The notes beneath the pieces are model-generated. The model searched no databases, had not been told where the DNA came from, and was given only the letters and a program-made list of their open reading frames with translations. Below, piece by piece: positions 1 to 7,717 of a stretch of 64,000 nt of DNA. The position numbers and the translations under genes are program-made. The first letter of the stretch is position 1, and every line of letters starts with the position of its first letter. Source of the stretch: Natronomonas sp. CBA1123 (lineage in GTDB: Archaea; Halobacteriota; Halobacteria; Halobacteriales; Haloarculaceae); assembly GCF_009741925.1 (NCBI RefSeq), contig NZ_WPCC01000010.1, positions 1-64,000 of the forward strand, in the 5' to 3' direction.

Positions 1-399
1 GGAGTACCCCGAGACGGCCCGGTCGGCAGCCGACGGCGAGAGGCCGACCGTCTCGATGGCGTCGTCGATGCAGCCGTCACGCGGGAGCCCGCGCATCCGC
101 GAGTGAAACGACAGCACCTCCCGGCCCGTGAGCGCGCCGGGGAAGCCGACCCGCTCGGGCAGGTAGCCGACACGCTCCCGTATCTCGGTGCCGGCGCCGG
201 CGACCGACTGCTCGCCGACGGTCAGTTCGCCGCCGTCGGGTCGGTCCAGGCCGACCAGCAGTTTGAACAGCGTCGTCTTGCCGGCGCCGTTCGTCCCGAG
301 GACGCCGAACGTGCTGCCGTCGGGTATCCCTATCGACAGTCCGTCGAGGGCTGTCACGCTGCCGTACTCCTTGCGGACGTCGTTAGCTGTGATTCGCAT
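1..399 (-). CDS. nosF: NosF-type ABC transporter ATP-binding protein (partial, C-terminus outside window)
   Basis: The first 133 codons of an ABC ATPase can be read; the rest runs off the left edge. The Walker A motif GTNGAGKTT lies near residues 35-43, with a Q-loop region around GYLPERVGFPGALTGREVL. The protein probably forms a transporter with a NosY permease, which would lie outside the window, and together with NosD supports maturation of the copper centre of nitrous oxide reductase. The start is the ATG at 399, preceded by a good ribosome-binding site (GGAGG), and it overlaps the end of nosD, so the two are translationally coupled. Gene order nosZ-membrane protein-nosD-nosF supports the assignment over a generic ABC ATPase. 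Confidence 0.85.
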   Translation of the reverse strand, partial: MRITANDVRKEYGSVTALDGLSIGIPDGSTFGVLGTNGAGKTTLFKLLVGLDRPDGGELTVGEQSVAGAGTEIRERVGYLPERVGFPGALTGREVLSFHSRMRGLPRDGCIDDAIETVGLSPSAADRAVSGYS

Positions 400-1757
400 A
401 GTTCCTCCAGTCGTGTGGGGGGGTCGGCCAAGGGCTGTCTGTCGACGATACCTGGCGAGTCGACGACGGGGAACGAACTCTCGGCGAGTCGAACCGCGTC
501 GAAGGCGGGGCTGTCGACGAAGATTCGCGCCTGTGGCCGCTCGGCGACGAGTGCTTCGACCAGCCCCGCCGGTCGGTGGCGGACCTCGCTCGTCCCGTCG
601 CCGTCGAGGTCGACGGCGCGGGCGTCCGACCAGTAGTTCCCGCGGTCGCTGCCGTTCCAGACGATGAGGTTCTGTGTCGTCGTCAGGACGGCGTCTTCGT
701 TGTTGATGAAACTGTTCCCGACGACTTCCTGTCCGTTGCTGTCGGCGGTCACGTGGACGCCGACGGCGTTGCGCAACAGGAGGTTCCCGGCGATGCGGTT
801 GTCCTGTGCGTTGTAGACGTACAGGCCGTTGCCGTTCTCCAGCAGGACGTTGCCCCTGATTTCGGAGCGCTCGATGTCCTTCAGGAGGATGCCGTGGCCG
901 CTGGTGCCGTCGTTGCGGGCCGCCGTGTTGTTGACGAGGGTCAACCCGTCGCTGACCATCAGCGCGTAGCCCACGTCGTTGTCGACGGCGAGATTGTCCT
1001 CCAGCCGGTTGTCGTTGGAGTACATGTAGTGGACGCCGTAACGGCTGTCCCAGATGGTGTTGTTCGTCGCGACAACGTCCTTCGCCCACGAGTAGTAGAT
1101 GCCGTCGCGGACGTCCGTGATTTCGGTGTTCCGTATCGTCGAGTTCCTCGTCTCCCAGAGGTTGATGCCGTTGCCGCGGTCGGTGCGGCGCTCGACGTCC
1201 TCGCGACCCTCGATGCGGCTGTCGGTGACGGTCACGCTATCGGCGCCGTCGACCCACACGCCGAAGGTGATTCCCGAGAGGTACAGTTCCCGGAGTTCCG
1301 TCCCGTTTGCCGTCCCCTCGACGAATACGCCGGCGTCTTCGCTGCCGGCGTCGTAGCCGGAGTTTCGGAGCAACAGTCCCTCGACGGTGACGTTCTCGGC
1401 GGCGACGACGACTACGTCACCCTCACCGCCGCCGTCGACGACTGCGCCGGCCTCGCTGGCCCTGACGGTCACGCCGGTCGTGTTCACCGTCAGGCGCTCC
1501 TCGAAGCGACCTTCGAGGACGACTGTGTCGCCGGGGTCGGTGGCGTCGACGGCCCGTTGGGCATCCGAAAACGTTTGCCCGTCGACCGTCGCGGTCGACT
1601 CCTCGGGCACCGACGGCGGTTCGTACGCGTTGGTCTCGTCGAGGTCGAAGGCGTCGCTCCCGTCGTCGGCCGGCGCCGCCACGACGAACGGCGCGGTCAC
1701 CGACACGAGAAGGACGGCCACGACCGCGACCGCGAAGCCGGTTTCGAGGCGGGTCAC
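354..1757 (-). CDS. nosD: NosD, periplasmic beta-helix copper-maturation protein (C-terminus probably frameshifted)
   Basis: The 467-residue protein has an N-terminal hydrophobic signal segment (about residues 7-28) and a right-handed parallel beta-helix made of many short repeats (NGINLWETRNSTI, GVHYMYSNDNRL, GNYWSD), typical of NosD. NosD works with the NosFY ABC transporter in supplying or assembling the copper/sulfide cluster of nitrous oxide reductase. It starts 3 bases after the upstream membrane-protein gene. Oddity: a run of seven G (417-423, plus strand) lies near the 3' end. With six, the protein would end PPHDWRNYANHS at a stop at 383-385, leaving a shorter overlap with nosF, instead of the unlikely tail LTTSARSTAA. 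The PPHDW ending looks to me more like other NosD proteins, but that is from memory. Confidence 0.88.
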   Translation of the reverse strand: MTRLETGFAVAVVAVLLVSVTAPFVVAAPADDGSDAFDLDETNAYEPPSVPEESTATVDGQTFSDAQRAVDATDPGDTVVLEGRFEERLTVNTTGVTVRASEAGAVVDGGGEGDVVVVAAENVTVEGLLLRNSGYDAGSEDAGVFVEGTANGTELRELYLSGITFGVWVDGADSVTVTDSRIEGREDVERRTDRGNGINLWETRNSTIRNTEITDVRDGIYYSWAKDVVATNNTIWDSRYGVHYMYSNDNRLEDNLAVDNDVGYALMVSDGLTLVNNTAARNDGTSGHGILLKDIERSEIRGNVLLENGNGLYVYNAQDNRIAGNLLLRNAVGVHVTADSNGQEVVGNSFINNEDAVLTTTQNLIVWNGSDRGNYWSDARAVDLDGDGTSEVRHRPAGLVEALVAERPQARIFVDSPAFDAVRLAESSFPVVDSPGIVDRQPLADPPTRLEELCESQLTTSARSTAA

Positions 1758-1760
1758 GTC

Positions 1761-2486
1761 TCAGTCACCCCCCGGTTCGTTCCGGACGCCGCTGTCTCGT
1801 CGACGGATGCCGCCGATTCGCTCACGGACCAGTTCGGGCACGTCCCCGAACCGCACCTCGCTGTCGCGGGCGAGGTAGGCGACACCCAACAGGACGACCG
1901 CCAGCATCGTCAGGTACCCGCCGGGGCCGAACCACGCGAATCCGCTGATGTTCGCCACCTCGTAGCCGCCTAACACGGGCGGCGTAAAGCCCTCGACGCC
2001 GCTCAGAGGTGCGTCGGGGTCCAGCGAGTGGCCGGCCTGATACAGCCGGTACTGGATGAGCGCGAACATGACGGCGAACGTCACGATGGTCCCGACCAGT
2101 TGGGCGGTCAGTCCGCGTTTGAGCTTGCGGACGGTCGGAGCCAGCGAGACGAACACGCCGGTCGCGGCGATGGCGACGAACGCCACCGGGCCGAGAATCC
2201 ACTCCGGAACGCGGATGGACTTCTCGTGAACCGGGAAGTTCGGCTCGACGTAGACGGGGTCTGGGTAGTAGAACCCGACGTACTTGTTGAGGCTGTGGAC
2301 TTCGACGTAGTCGCCGCCCAGCCGCGGGTAGGCGTACAGCTCGATGGCCAGCGCCTGGCTGGGGTACTGCGGCGCGGTGAGCGTGATACGCCACATCGGC
2401 ACCGCGAGTGCGAGCAGCAGGAGCCCCGCCGCCAGCAGGGGAAACCCACGCCGGAGTTCGCCGAACCGCGCGAGCGACGACTTCAT
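1761..2486 (-). CDS. NosB-like multi-pass membrane protein of the nos cluster
   Basis: A 241-residue membrane protein with about four or five hydrophobic segments (near residues 15-32, 95-115, 127-145 and 185-205) and a long extracytoplasmic loop rich in Tyr and Pro (about 38-90). It sits 3 bases after nosZ and 3 bases before nosD on the same strand, so it belongs to the nos operon. Non-proteobacterial (clade II) nos clusters often carry a membrane protein called NosB of unknown function directly after nosZ, and this gene has the same position. I see no cofactor-binding motif that defines a reaction. An electron-transfer or assembly role for NosZ is inferred only from location. Confidence 0.7.
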   Translation of the reverse strand: MKSSLARFGELRRGFPLLAAGLLLLALAVPMWRITLTAPQYPSQALAIELYAYPRLGGDYVEVHSLNKYVGFYYPDPVYVEPNFPVHEKSIRVPEWILGPVAFVAIAATGVFVSLAPTVRKLKRGLTAQLVGTIVTFAVMFALIQYRLYQAGHSLDPDAPLSGVEGFTPPVLGGYEVANISGFAWFGPGGYLTMLAVVLLGVAYLARDSEVRFGDVPELVRERIGGIRRRDSGVRNEPGGD

Positions 2487-2489
2487 GGG

Positions 2490-4394
2490 TTATCCCTCCG
2501 GTTCGACGAGGAGCCGAGAGCGCATCTCCAGGTGGAGTGCACTGCAGAAGTACCCGCAGTACATCCAGTAGACTCCTGGCTCGTCGGCCTCGAAGGTCAC
2601 TTTCGACGTCTCCTGTGGCGCCATCTTGATGTTGATGTCGTGTTCGGGGATGACCAGCGAGTGGAGGATGTCGCTCGTCGTCTCGATGTTCGTCACCTGC
2701 ATCTCGACGGTGTCGCCCTCCTTGACGGTGATGTCCGGGAAGCCGAACTCGTTGCGCATCGAGTACATCTTCACCTCGACGCGGTCGTCGGCGACCCGCT
2801 CGACGGACTCCTCCCCGGCGGCAGTGTGCTCTAAGTCGAGGTCCTCGGGGTCGTACGTCTTCGCCGGGCTAATCTTGTCCCGGTGGACGATGGAGGCGTC
2901 GTGGGGTTCGGCGTAGGACGGCTTGTCCTTCACCAACTCCATTCCACCCTCGTCGTCGCCGATGTAGATGAGCTGGTCGTTCTCGGGGTGCATCGGCCCG
3001 ACCGGCAGGAACCGGTCCTTCGAGAGCTTGTTCAGCGAGATGAGCCAGTCACCCGCTGGGTCGGCCGTGTAGGACTCGCTGGCGATGAGGTGGCCGGGGT
3101 TGTAGTGGACGTCGATTTTCTCGACGACCGGGTCCTCGCTGTCGAGGTCGGCCTCGACGGCGGCCTCGATGTCCCACTTGACGACCTGCGAGTCGATGAA
3201 CAGAGTCGTGTAGGCGTGGCCACGGCCGTCGTAGGCGGTGTGCAGCGGCCCCATCCCGAGTCGCGGCCGGCCGACGACCGCCTCCTCCGGGTCGTCGACC
3301 TCGTCGAGTGCTGCGATGTCGATGACCGTCGCCGTCGGGTCGAGTTTCCCGCTGGCGATGGCGTATTTGTTGTCCGGCGTGACGCTGACGCCGTGGGGGC
3401 TCTTCGGCGTCGGGATGTACTTGACGACGGGGTCGCTCCCGCTGTTCAGCGGGCTGTCCTGTCGGCCGTCGACGACCGGCACGTCGTTTATTTCCTCGTA
3501 GTCGCCGGCCTCGACGGCGGCCTCGATGGCCGGGATGTTGAACGCCTTCACCATGTCGCGGTCCGACTGGGTCATCTCGGATTCGGTGACGCCGCCCTCG
3601 CTGTTGTAGCCGGTGGTGAAGAACCACTTGCCCTCCTTGCCGCCGTCGCCGTTGTCCATGTTGCCGTCGACCAACACCTCCCACTCGACGTTCATCGTCT
3701 CGGGGTTGATGGCGGCGAACACCGACCCGTACTCGTCGGGGGCATCGAGGTCACGGCCGTCGTTCTCCAGCGGGACGCGGAACTCGCCGACGCCGATGAC
3801 GTACTTCGTGTCCGGAAGGACACAACAGGCGCCGTGGGTCCCCTGCTGGTTCGGGATGTCGACGATGGCGTCCGTCTCGAAGTACTTCAGGTTGATACGG
3901 GCCATCCGGCCGTTGGCCTTGTCGTTGACGAACGCCCAGCGGCCGTCGTAATCGTTGTCCGTCTGGCTGACACGCGGGTGGTGGGTGTCCCCCCACGTGT
4001 AGCCGCCGGCCTCCTCCAGCATCTCGCTGCTCTCGTCGTCGTAGCCGTAGCCGCGTGCGCTCTCGTGGTTGAACACCGGAATGCGCATGATTTCCCGCAT
4101 CGACGGCAACCCGAGGACGCGGATGTCCCCGGAGTGGCCGCCGCTGAGGAAGGCGTAGTACTCGTCGAGTTCCCCGGGCGGGACGTGGGCGTCGGCGTTG
4201 CCGCTGGCGCCACCAGCTCCGGTCCCGTCGTCGCGGTCGAGCAGGCCGGTACAGCCGGCCATCGCCCCCAGCGTCCCCGCGGCGGCGCCGGCCTTCATGA
4301 AGTCCCGTCGGTCGAGGCCTAACTGCGGTAACAGCATCTCCTCCTCCCGGCCCTGTGCGTCGTCCGTCTCCGTATGGGTTGTTTCGTTCGTCAT
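2490..4394 (-). CDS. nosZ: Nitrous oxide reductase NosZ (Tat-exported)
   Basis: Multicopper enzyme that reduces N2O to N2, the last step of denitrification, on the outer face of the membrane. The 634-residue length fits the family. Residues 28-48 form a twin-arginine signal (RRDFMKAGAAAG) ending in a lipobox-like AGC, so export is folded and probably lipid-anchored. A seven-bladed propeller follows with the His-rich stretches expected for the CuZ cluster (DTHHPRV, HGACC, HGVSVTPD, GPLHTAYDGRGH, HYNPGHL, PHDASIVH). The C-terminal cupredoxin domain holds the binuclear CuA motif with Cys613, Cys617, His621 and Met624. It is the first gene of the nosZ-nosB-like-nosD-nosF operon. A TATA-like GGTATATG at 4453-4460 and the palindrome at 4494-4507 lie upstream. 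Confidence 0.97.
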   Translation of the reverse strand: MTNETTHTETDDAQGREEEMLLPQLGLDRRDFMKAGAAAGTLGAMAGCTGLLDRDDGTGAGGASGNADAHVPPGELDEYYAFLSGGHSGDIRVLGLPSMREIMRIPVFNHESARGYGYDDESSEMLEEAGGYTWGDTHHPRVSQTDNDYDGRWAFVNDKANGRMARINLKYFETDAIVDIPNQQGTHGACCVLPDTKYVIGVGEFRVPLENDGRDLDAPDEYGSVFAAINPETMNVEWEVLVDGNMDNGDGGKEGKWFFTTGYNSEGGVTESEMTQSDRDMVKAFNIPAIEAAVEAGDYEEINDVPVVDGRQDSPLNSGSDPVVKYIPTPKSPHGVSVTPDNKYAIASGKLDPTATVIDIAALDEVDDPEEAVVGRPRLGMGPLHTAYDGRGHAYTTLFIDSQVVKWDIEAAVEADLDSEDPVVEKIDVHYNPGHLIASESYTADPAGDWLISLNKLSKDRFLPVGPMHPENDQLIYIGDDEGGMELVKDKPSYAEPHDASIVHRDKISPAKTYDPEDLDLEHTAAGEESVERVADDRVEVKMYSMRNEFGFPDITVKEGDTVEMQVTNIETTSDILHSLVIPEHDINIKMAPQETSKVTFEADEPGVYWMYCGYFCSALHLEMRSRLLVEPEG

Positions 4395-4452
4395 TGTCCT
4401 CTGATGTCGTTGGTCGCCGGGCGGTGCTACATGCGGCAGTACCGGACGGACG

Positions 4453-4460
4453 CATATACC
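4453..4460 (-). promoter_or_regulatory. Putative TATA box of the nosZ operon
   Basis: Read on the minus strand the sequence is GGTATATG, the only strongly AT-rich stretch between the halocyanin and nosZ genes. It lies about 60 bases upstream of the nosZ start, predicting a leader of roughly 35 bases. The palindrome at 4494-4507 is centred about 44 bases further upstream. Confidence 0.5.
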
Positions 4461-4493
4461 GTCCCGAGCAGGGTCCCGACGCCTGAGATGGTC

Positions 4494-4507
4494 CCGAATA
4501 TGTTCGG
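4494..4507. promoter_or_regulatory. Palindromic operator candidate upstream of nosZ (CGAATATGTTCG core)
   Basis: CCGAA-TATG-TTCGG is an inverted repeat whose 12-base core (4495-4506) differs by one base from the perfect palindrome at 5224-5235. Both copies are centred 44-45 bases upstream of a TATA-like element, on the same side. The half sites resemble the CGAAC/GTTCG inverted repeat described, as I recall, for NarO-controlled denitrification promoters of Haloferax, though the spacing should be checked. Confidence 0.6.
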
Positions 4508-4622
4508 CCGACGCCTATCCACCGGGTCCTTGCTCGGTCGCAGCGTTCGGCGCACCCGCTGTCCGAGGCTGGACGCTCGGGATACGTCGGCAGCGAGAAA
4601 GGAAGGGCTCGAAATCGACGGC

Positions 4623-5156
4623 TTACTCGACGACGACGACGCCTTTCATCCCCATCGTCTTGTGGGGATTACAGTAGTACTTCGACGTTCCGGTGCCGTC
4701 GAAGGTGTACTCGAAGGTCTCGCCGGCTTCGCTGTAGATGTCGCTCTCGAAGTCGCCGCCGTCGGCGACGACGTTGTGGGCGCCGCCGTTGCCGCTCCAC
4801 TCCCAGACGACCGTCGTGCCGGCGTCGACTCGAATCGCGGGCGGACTGAACAGCAGCCCGTCCGAGCCGGCGCCAACCTCGACTGTGACCTCCGACTCGC
4901 CGGTCGCGTCGGTGACGCCGTCGTAGTTCGACACGCCATCGAACCAACCGTCGAACTGGGCGGTGTTGCCACCGCTGTCACCGCCACCGTTCCCATCGTC
5001 GCCGTTGCCGTTTCCGCTGTCGCCATTACCGTTTCCGCCGTTGCCGTTACCACTGTCGCCGTTGCCACCGCCGGTACAGCCGGCGAGCAGGCCCGCGGCA
5101 ACCGTCGTTCCAGTCACCTGAAGCACTCGCCGTCGCGTCGAATCGTGTCGTCCCAT
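4623..5156 (-). CDS. Halocyanin-like blue copper protein
   Basis: Membrane-anchored type 1 copper protein that probably delivers electrons to NosZ. The 177-residue protein has a Tat signal with consecutive arginines (STRRRVLQVTG) and a lipobox ending AGC, then a Gly/Asn/Asp-rich spacer (about residues 30-65) and a plastocyanin-like domain. The copper ligands are visible as His127, Cys162, His165 and Met170 in the pattern YYCNPHKTMGMKG. The ATG at 5156 is chosen because the Tat signal begins right there; the frame stays open far upstream but without sense. It is divergent from the HTH regulator at 5325, and the shared gap holds a perfect palindrome (5224-5235). Its own TATA-like element, TTTATC, lies at 5182-5187. 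Confidence 0.92.
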   Translation of the reverse strand: MGRHDSTRRRVLQVTGTTVAAGLLAGCTGGGNGDSGNGNGGNGNGDSGNGNGDDGNGGGDSGGNTAQFDGWFDGVSNYDGVTDATGESEVTVEVGAGSDGLLFSPPAIRVDAGTTVVWEWSGNGGAHNVVADGGDFESDIYSEAGETFEYTFDGTGTSKYYCNPHKTMGMKGVVVVE

Positions 5157-5223
5157 TACGTTCGGAGCGAGGACACCGATAGATAAAGACCGTCGAGCGC
5201 CGTCCCATCGCTCGGGACCGAAC

Positions 5224-5235
5224 CGAACATGTTCG
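5224..5235. promoter_or_regulatory. Perfect 12-bp palindrome CGAACATGTTCG between halocyanin and HTH regulator
   Basis: The site is self-complementary over 12 bases and lies in the divergent promoter region, about 45 bases upstream of the halocyanin TATA-like element and about 90 bases before the regulator start. An identical copy is at 9003-9014 and a one-mismatch copy lies upstream of nosZ. It probably binds a homodimeric regulator of denitrification genes. Confidence 0.65.
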
Positions 5236-5324
5236 CTGCGGCCGAACGAGACGCTCTCGCGGGCGAATCCCAACATATGGGAGGCGACGACGGGGCTTTC
5301 CCGTCGCGTTCCGTACCCCTGAGT

Positions 5325-6014
5325 ATGCCACGGGCCGAACTCACCGTCGACCTTCCGGAGCGAACCTGGATTCATCAGGTGACGACGACACACGCCGACG
5401 CGACGTTCCGCGTGCTCGCGACGATGCCCACCGACGACGTGGGGTTCGCACTCGTCGAGATTACTGCCCCCGAGCTGGAGCCGGCGATTCGCTCGATGGT
5501 CGAAAACCCGCAGATAAACGACATCGAACCGCTCCAGCAGTCCGCGGGCCGCGTCGTCGTCCAAATCGAGACGACCGCACCGCTTCTGTTGCTGTCGGCG
5601 CAGGCCTCGGGTATCCCCATCGAACCGCCGGTGCTCATCCAGGAAGGAACCGCCGAAATCGAGGTCAGAGCCTCTCACGACCGGCTCTCGACGCTCGGGG
5701 AGGAACTCGACCGGTTCGGGCTCTCCTACACCGTCGAGGCCGTCCACGAGGACACCGAACCCGACCGACTGCTCTCACAGCGACAGGCCGAGTTGCTGTT
5801 GACGGCCGTCGAGTGTGGCTACTACGACACGCCGCGGGAGTGTTCGCTCACCGAACTCGCCGACGCGGTCGGCCTCGCCAAATCGACGTGTAGCGAGACG
5901 CTCCATCGCGCCGAGGGACGGGTCATCCGTCGATTCACCGAACAGCACCTCGTCCCGCGAGGCGACATCGAAGCCCAGACCGACTCGCCGACGATGCTCT
6001 CGAACCGAACATAG
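5325..6014 (+). CDS. Bacterioopsin-activator-type HTH_10 transcription regulator
   Basis: A 229-residue protein with an N-terminal alpha/beta domain of the kind found in Bat-like regulators (residues 1-145) and a C-terminal HTH_10 domain (about 155-210; LLSQRQAELLLTAVECGYYDTPRE, then LTELADAVGLAKSTCSETLHRAEGRV). The N-terminal half has no cysteines, so unlike NarO/DmsR-type regulators it is unlikely to sense oxygen through an iron-sulfur centre. It is divergent from halocyanin and next to nosZ, so control of N2O respiration is a fair inference. The ATG at 5325 fits the conserved start MPRAELTVDLPE; another in-frame ATG 48 bases upstream is less likely. Confidence 0.82.
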   Translation: MPRAELTVDLPERTWIHQVTTTHADATFRVLATMPTDDVGFALVEITAPELEPAIRSMVENPQINDIEPLQQSAGRVVVQIETTAPLLLLSAQASGIPIEPPVLIQEGTAEIEVRASHDRLSTLGEELDRFGLSYTVEAVHEDTEPDRLLSQRQAELLLTAVECGYYDTPRECSLTELADAVGLAKSTCSETLHRAEGRVIRRFTEQHLVPRGDIEAQTDSPTMLSNRT

Positions 6015-6098
6015 TCGGAACCGACACGGCCTCAACGTTCTGCCGTTATCTCCGACTCGTCCCCGAGGACTTTCACGCTCGGCCACGAACGGCCGCAG

Positions 6099-7280
6099 AT
6101 GAGCGCCTCCTCGGCGACTGCGCGGTGGACGCGGCTGTTCGTACTCGCCGGTCTCGGGTGGTTCGTCTGCTGGCAGGCGGCGGTCGTCGCCGGCGTCGGC
6201 CGCCCCGCCGTCGTCGTCGGCCTGTACGGCTTCGTCCTGCATACGGTGTTCGGGAAGGCATACGCGCTCGTCCCATCCTACTTCGACCGAGCGCTCGCGT
6301 TCCCGCGAGCGCCGGCGGTTCACTTCCCGCTCGCGGTTCTGGGAACCGCCGCCGTCGCGGGCGAGGCGGTCGGGCTCGTTCCGACCCTGTGGGGGACCAC
6401 CGGCGCCACGCTGTGGGCGCTCGGCTGTCTCGTCTTCGTCGGGACGCTCGTCTGGAGCGTCCGCGACAACCTCTCCGGCGGCGAAACCGGAACCAGCGAC
6501 GCGAAGGCCGACAGACGGCGGGTCGACCGCTTCGCCAACGCTTTCGTCCCGGTCGCGCTCGGCTACCTCCTGGTCGGGTCGGTGCTGTCGCTCGATGTCG
6601 GATTCGGACCGCTCCCGACCGGCGGCCCGCCGGTGACTCACCTCTTCGCGGCCGGGACGGCCGCGCTGCTCGTGTTCACGCTTGGTTTCCGACTGCTCCC
6701 GCGGTTCCTCGTCGTCACGCCGCGATGGCCGCTCGTCGCCGTCGTCCTCCCCGCCGCCGCGGCCGGGCCGCTGCTTCTGGCGACGGCTTTCGGCGGCGGC
6801 CGGTGGTTCCACCTCGGTGCCGGCGTTCAGGCGCTCGCACTCCTCGGCTTCGCCGTCGCCTACGTCGACATGTTCCTCCGAAGCGACCGGCGTCGAATCG
6901 GGCTGTACACCGTCGTCGTCGCCGCCGTCGCCGCGGCGGGAGTCGCCCTGTTCGGCGTCCACATGGCGGTTGAGGGAATCAGTTCCGGGGTCGCTGCGGC
7001 CCACGCTCGCCTCGCGTTGCTCGGCTTTCTCGGCCTCGCCGTCGTCGGCGTTCAGTACCAGTTCTATCCACCGACCGTCGCTTCGGCGCTTGGAGTCGAC
7101 GACCGAACCGCAGGAGTCGCCGTCGCCCTGCTCGCCGTCGGCGTCGTCGCAGAGGGCGGTGGACTGCTCGTCGGCGCGGAGGCGGCCGTCGAGGGTGGTC
7201 GGTGGCTGGCGCTGGCCGGCGCCGTCGCTCACGCCGTCGTGTTGCTCGCCGTGTTCTGGACGCGTCGAAACCGGAGGTGA
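6099..7280 (+). CDS. NnrS / heme-copper-oxidase-subunit-I-like polytopic membrane protein
   Basis: A 393-residue protein made almost entirely of hydrophobic helices, about 11-12 membrane segments, with only short loops. Conserved-looking His residues lie in or next to helices: LHTVFGKAYALVPSYF near residue 50, THLFAAG near 187, HMAVEG near 289, and AHARLALLGFLGLAVVG with QYQFYPP near 300-330. This resembles NnrS-type proteins and degenerate heme-copper-oxidase subunit I proteins, which often accompany denitrification genes and bind heme. The catalytic copper-site His-Tyr pair cannot be confirmed by eye. It follows the HTH regulator on the same strand by 84 bases. A role in nitrogen-oxide respiration or NO stress is an inference. 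Confidence 0.6.
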   Translation: MSASSATARWTRLFVLAGLGWFVCWQAAVVAGVGRPAVVVGLYGFVLHTVFGKAYALVPSYFDRALAFPRAPAVHFPLAVLGTAAVAGEAVGLVPTLWGTTGATLWALGCLVFVGTLVWSVRDNLSGGETGTSDAKADRRRVDRFANAFVPVALGYLLVGSVLSLDVGFGPLPTGGPPVTHLFAAGTAALLVFTLGFRLLPRFLVVTPRWPLVAVVLPAAAAGPLLLATAFGGGRWFHLGAGVQALALLGFAVAYVDMFLRSDRRRIGLYTVVVAAVAAAGVALFGVHMAVEGISSGVAAAHARLALLGFLGLAVVGVQYQFYPPTVASALGVDDRTAGVAVALLAVGVVAEGGGLLVGAEAAVEGGRWLALAGAVAHAVVLLAVFWTRRNRR

Positions 7281-7281
7281 G

Positions 7282-7608
7282 TCACTGTTCGTCTTTCGGC
7301 GTGGTGAGTTGCGGTTCGAAGGCGGCATCGGGACCGAACAGCGACCACGCCAACAGCAGGAACCCGAGTGCGATGGAGGCGCTGTGGACGGTGACGCCGA
7401 CGAGCAGCGAGGCGAGTTCCGACTGGTGCAGTAGCCCCCCGAGTAGCGTCCCGCCAGTGATACAGCCGAGGCCGGCCGACAGCGACCGCAGCGACCGCGA
7501 GCCGGTCCGTCGATACGCCCTGACGGCGAGTAGCGTCACGAACCCACCGACGACGAGCGTCACCGTGTTGGCGACGACCACGGCTAACTGGAGCCCGTCC
7601 GCGGTCAT
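7282..7608 (-). CDS. Small three-helix membrane protein (DUF7521-like)
   Basis: A 108-residue protein with three predicted membrane helices (about 8-28, 45-62 and 72-92) and a short charged C-terminus. It resembles a small haloarchaeal membrane family of unknown function that I recall as DUF7521. The ATG at 7608 gives MTADGLQLAVVVANTV, a clean first helix. It is convergent with the NnrS-like gene, the stops being one base apart. A run of six G here is in frame (LLGGLL) and the protein is coherent on both sides, so this homopolymer is not a frameshift. Confidence 0.6.
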   Translation of the reverse strand: MTADGLQLAVVVANTVTLVVGGFVTLLAVRAYRRTGSRSLRSLSAGLGCITGGTLLGGLLHQSELASLLVGVTVHSASIALGFLLLAWSLFGPDAAFEPQLTTPKDEQ

Positions 7609-7717
7609 CGGGTCCGCCCCCTCCGTGTGTGCCGGTTTCCACCCTTCATATCCATGAATACGACTCCCGCGGGTTTCAATCGGTAGTCGGCGTCCCAGTT
7701 CCTGAGAGTCGGCACGG

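Noticed and set aside
576-1973. Long open frame on the plus strand opposite nosD (465 codons)
   Set aside because: It mirrors nosD codon structure, has no known motif, and the opposite strand encodes a clear beta-helix protein.
2883-4322. Long plus-strand frame opposite nosZ (479 codons)
   Set aside because: Antisense shadow of a certain NosZ gene; composition (Val/Asp/Gly/Arg-rich) is typical of GC-rich shadow frames.
5775-7328. Minus-strand frame of 517 codons opposite the NnrS-like gene
   Set aside because: Arg/Asp/Gly-rich without hydrophobic pattern or motif, whereas the plus strand gives a clean membrane protein.
7435-7440. C6 run in the DUF7521-like gene as a seventh frameshift
   Set aside because: The protein is coherent on both sides of the run with six bases.
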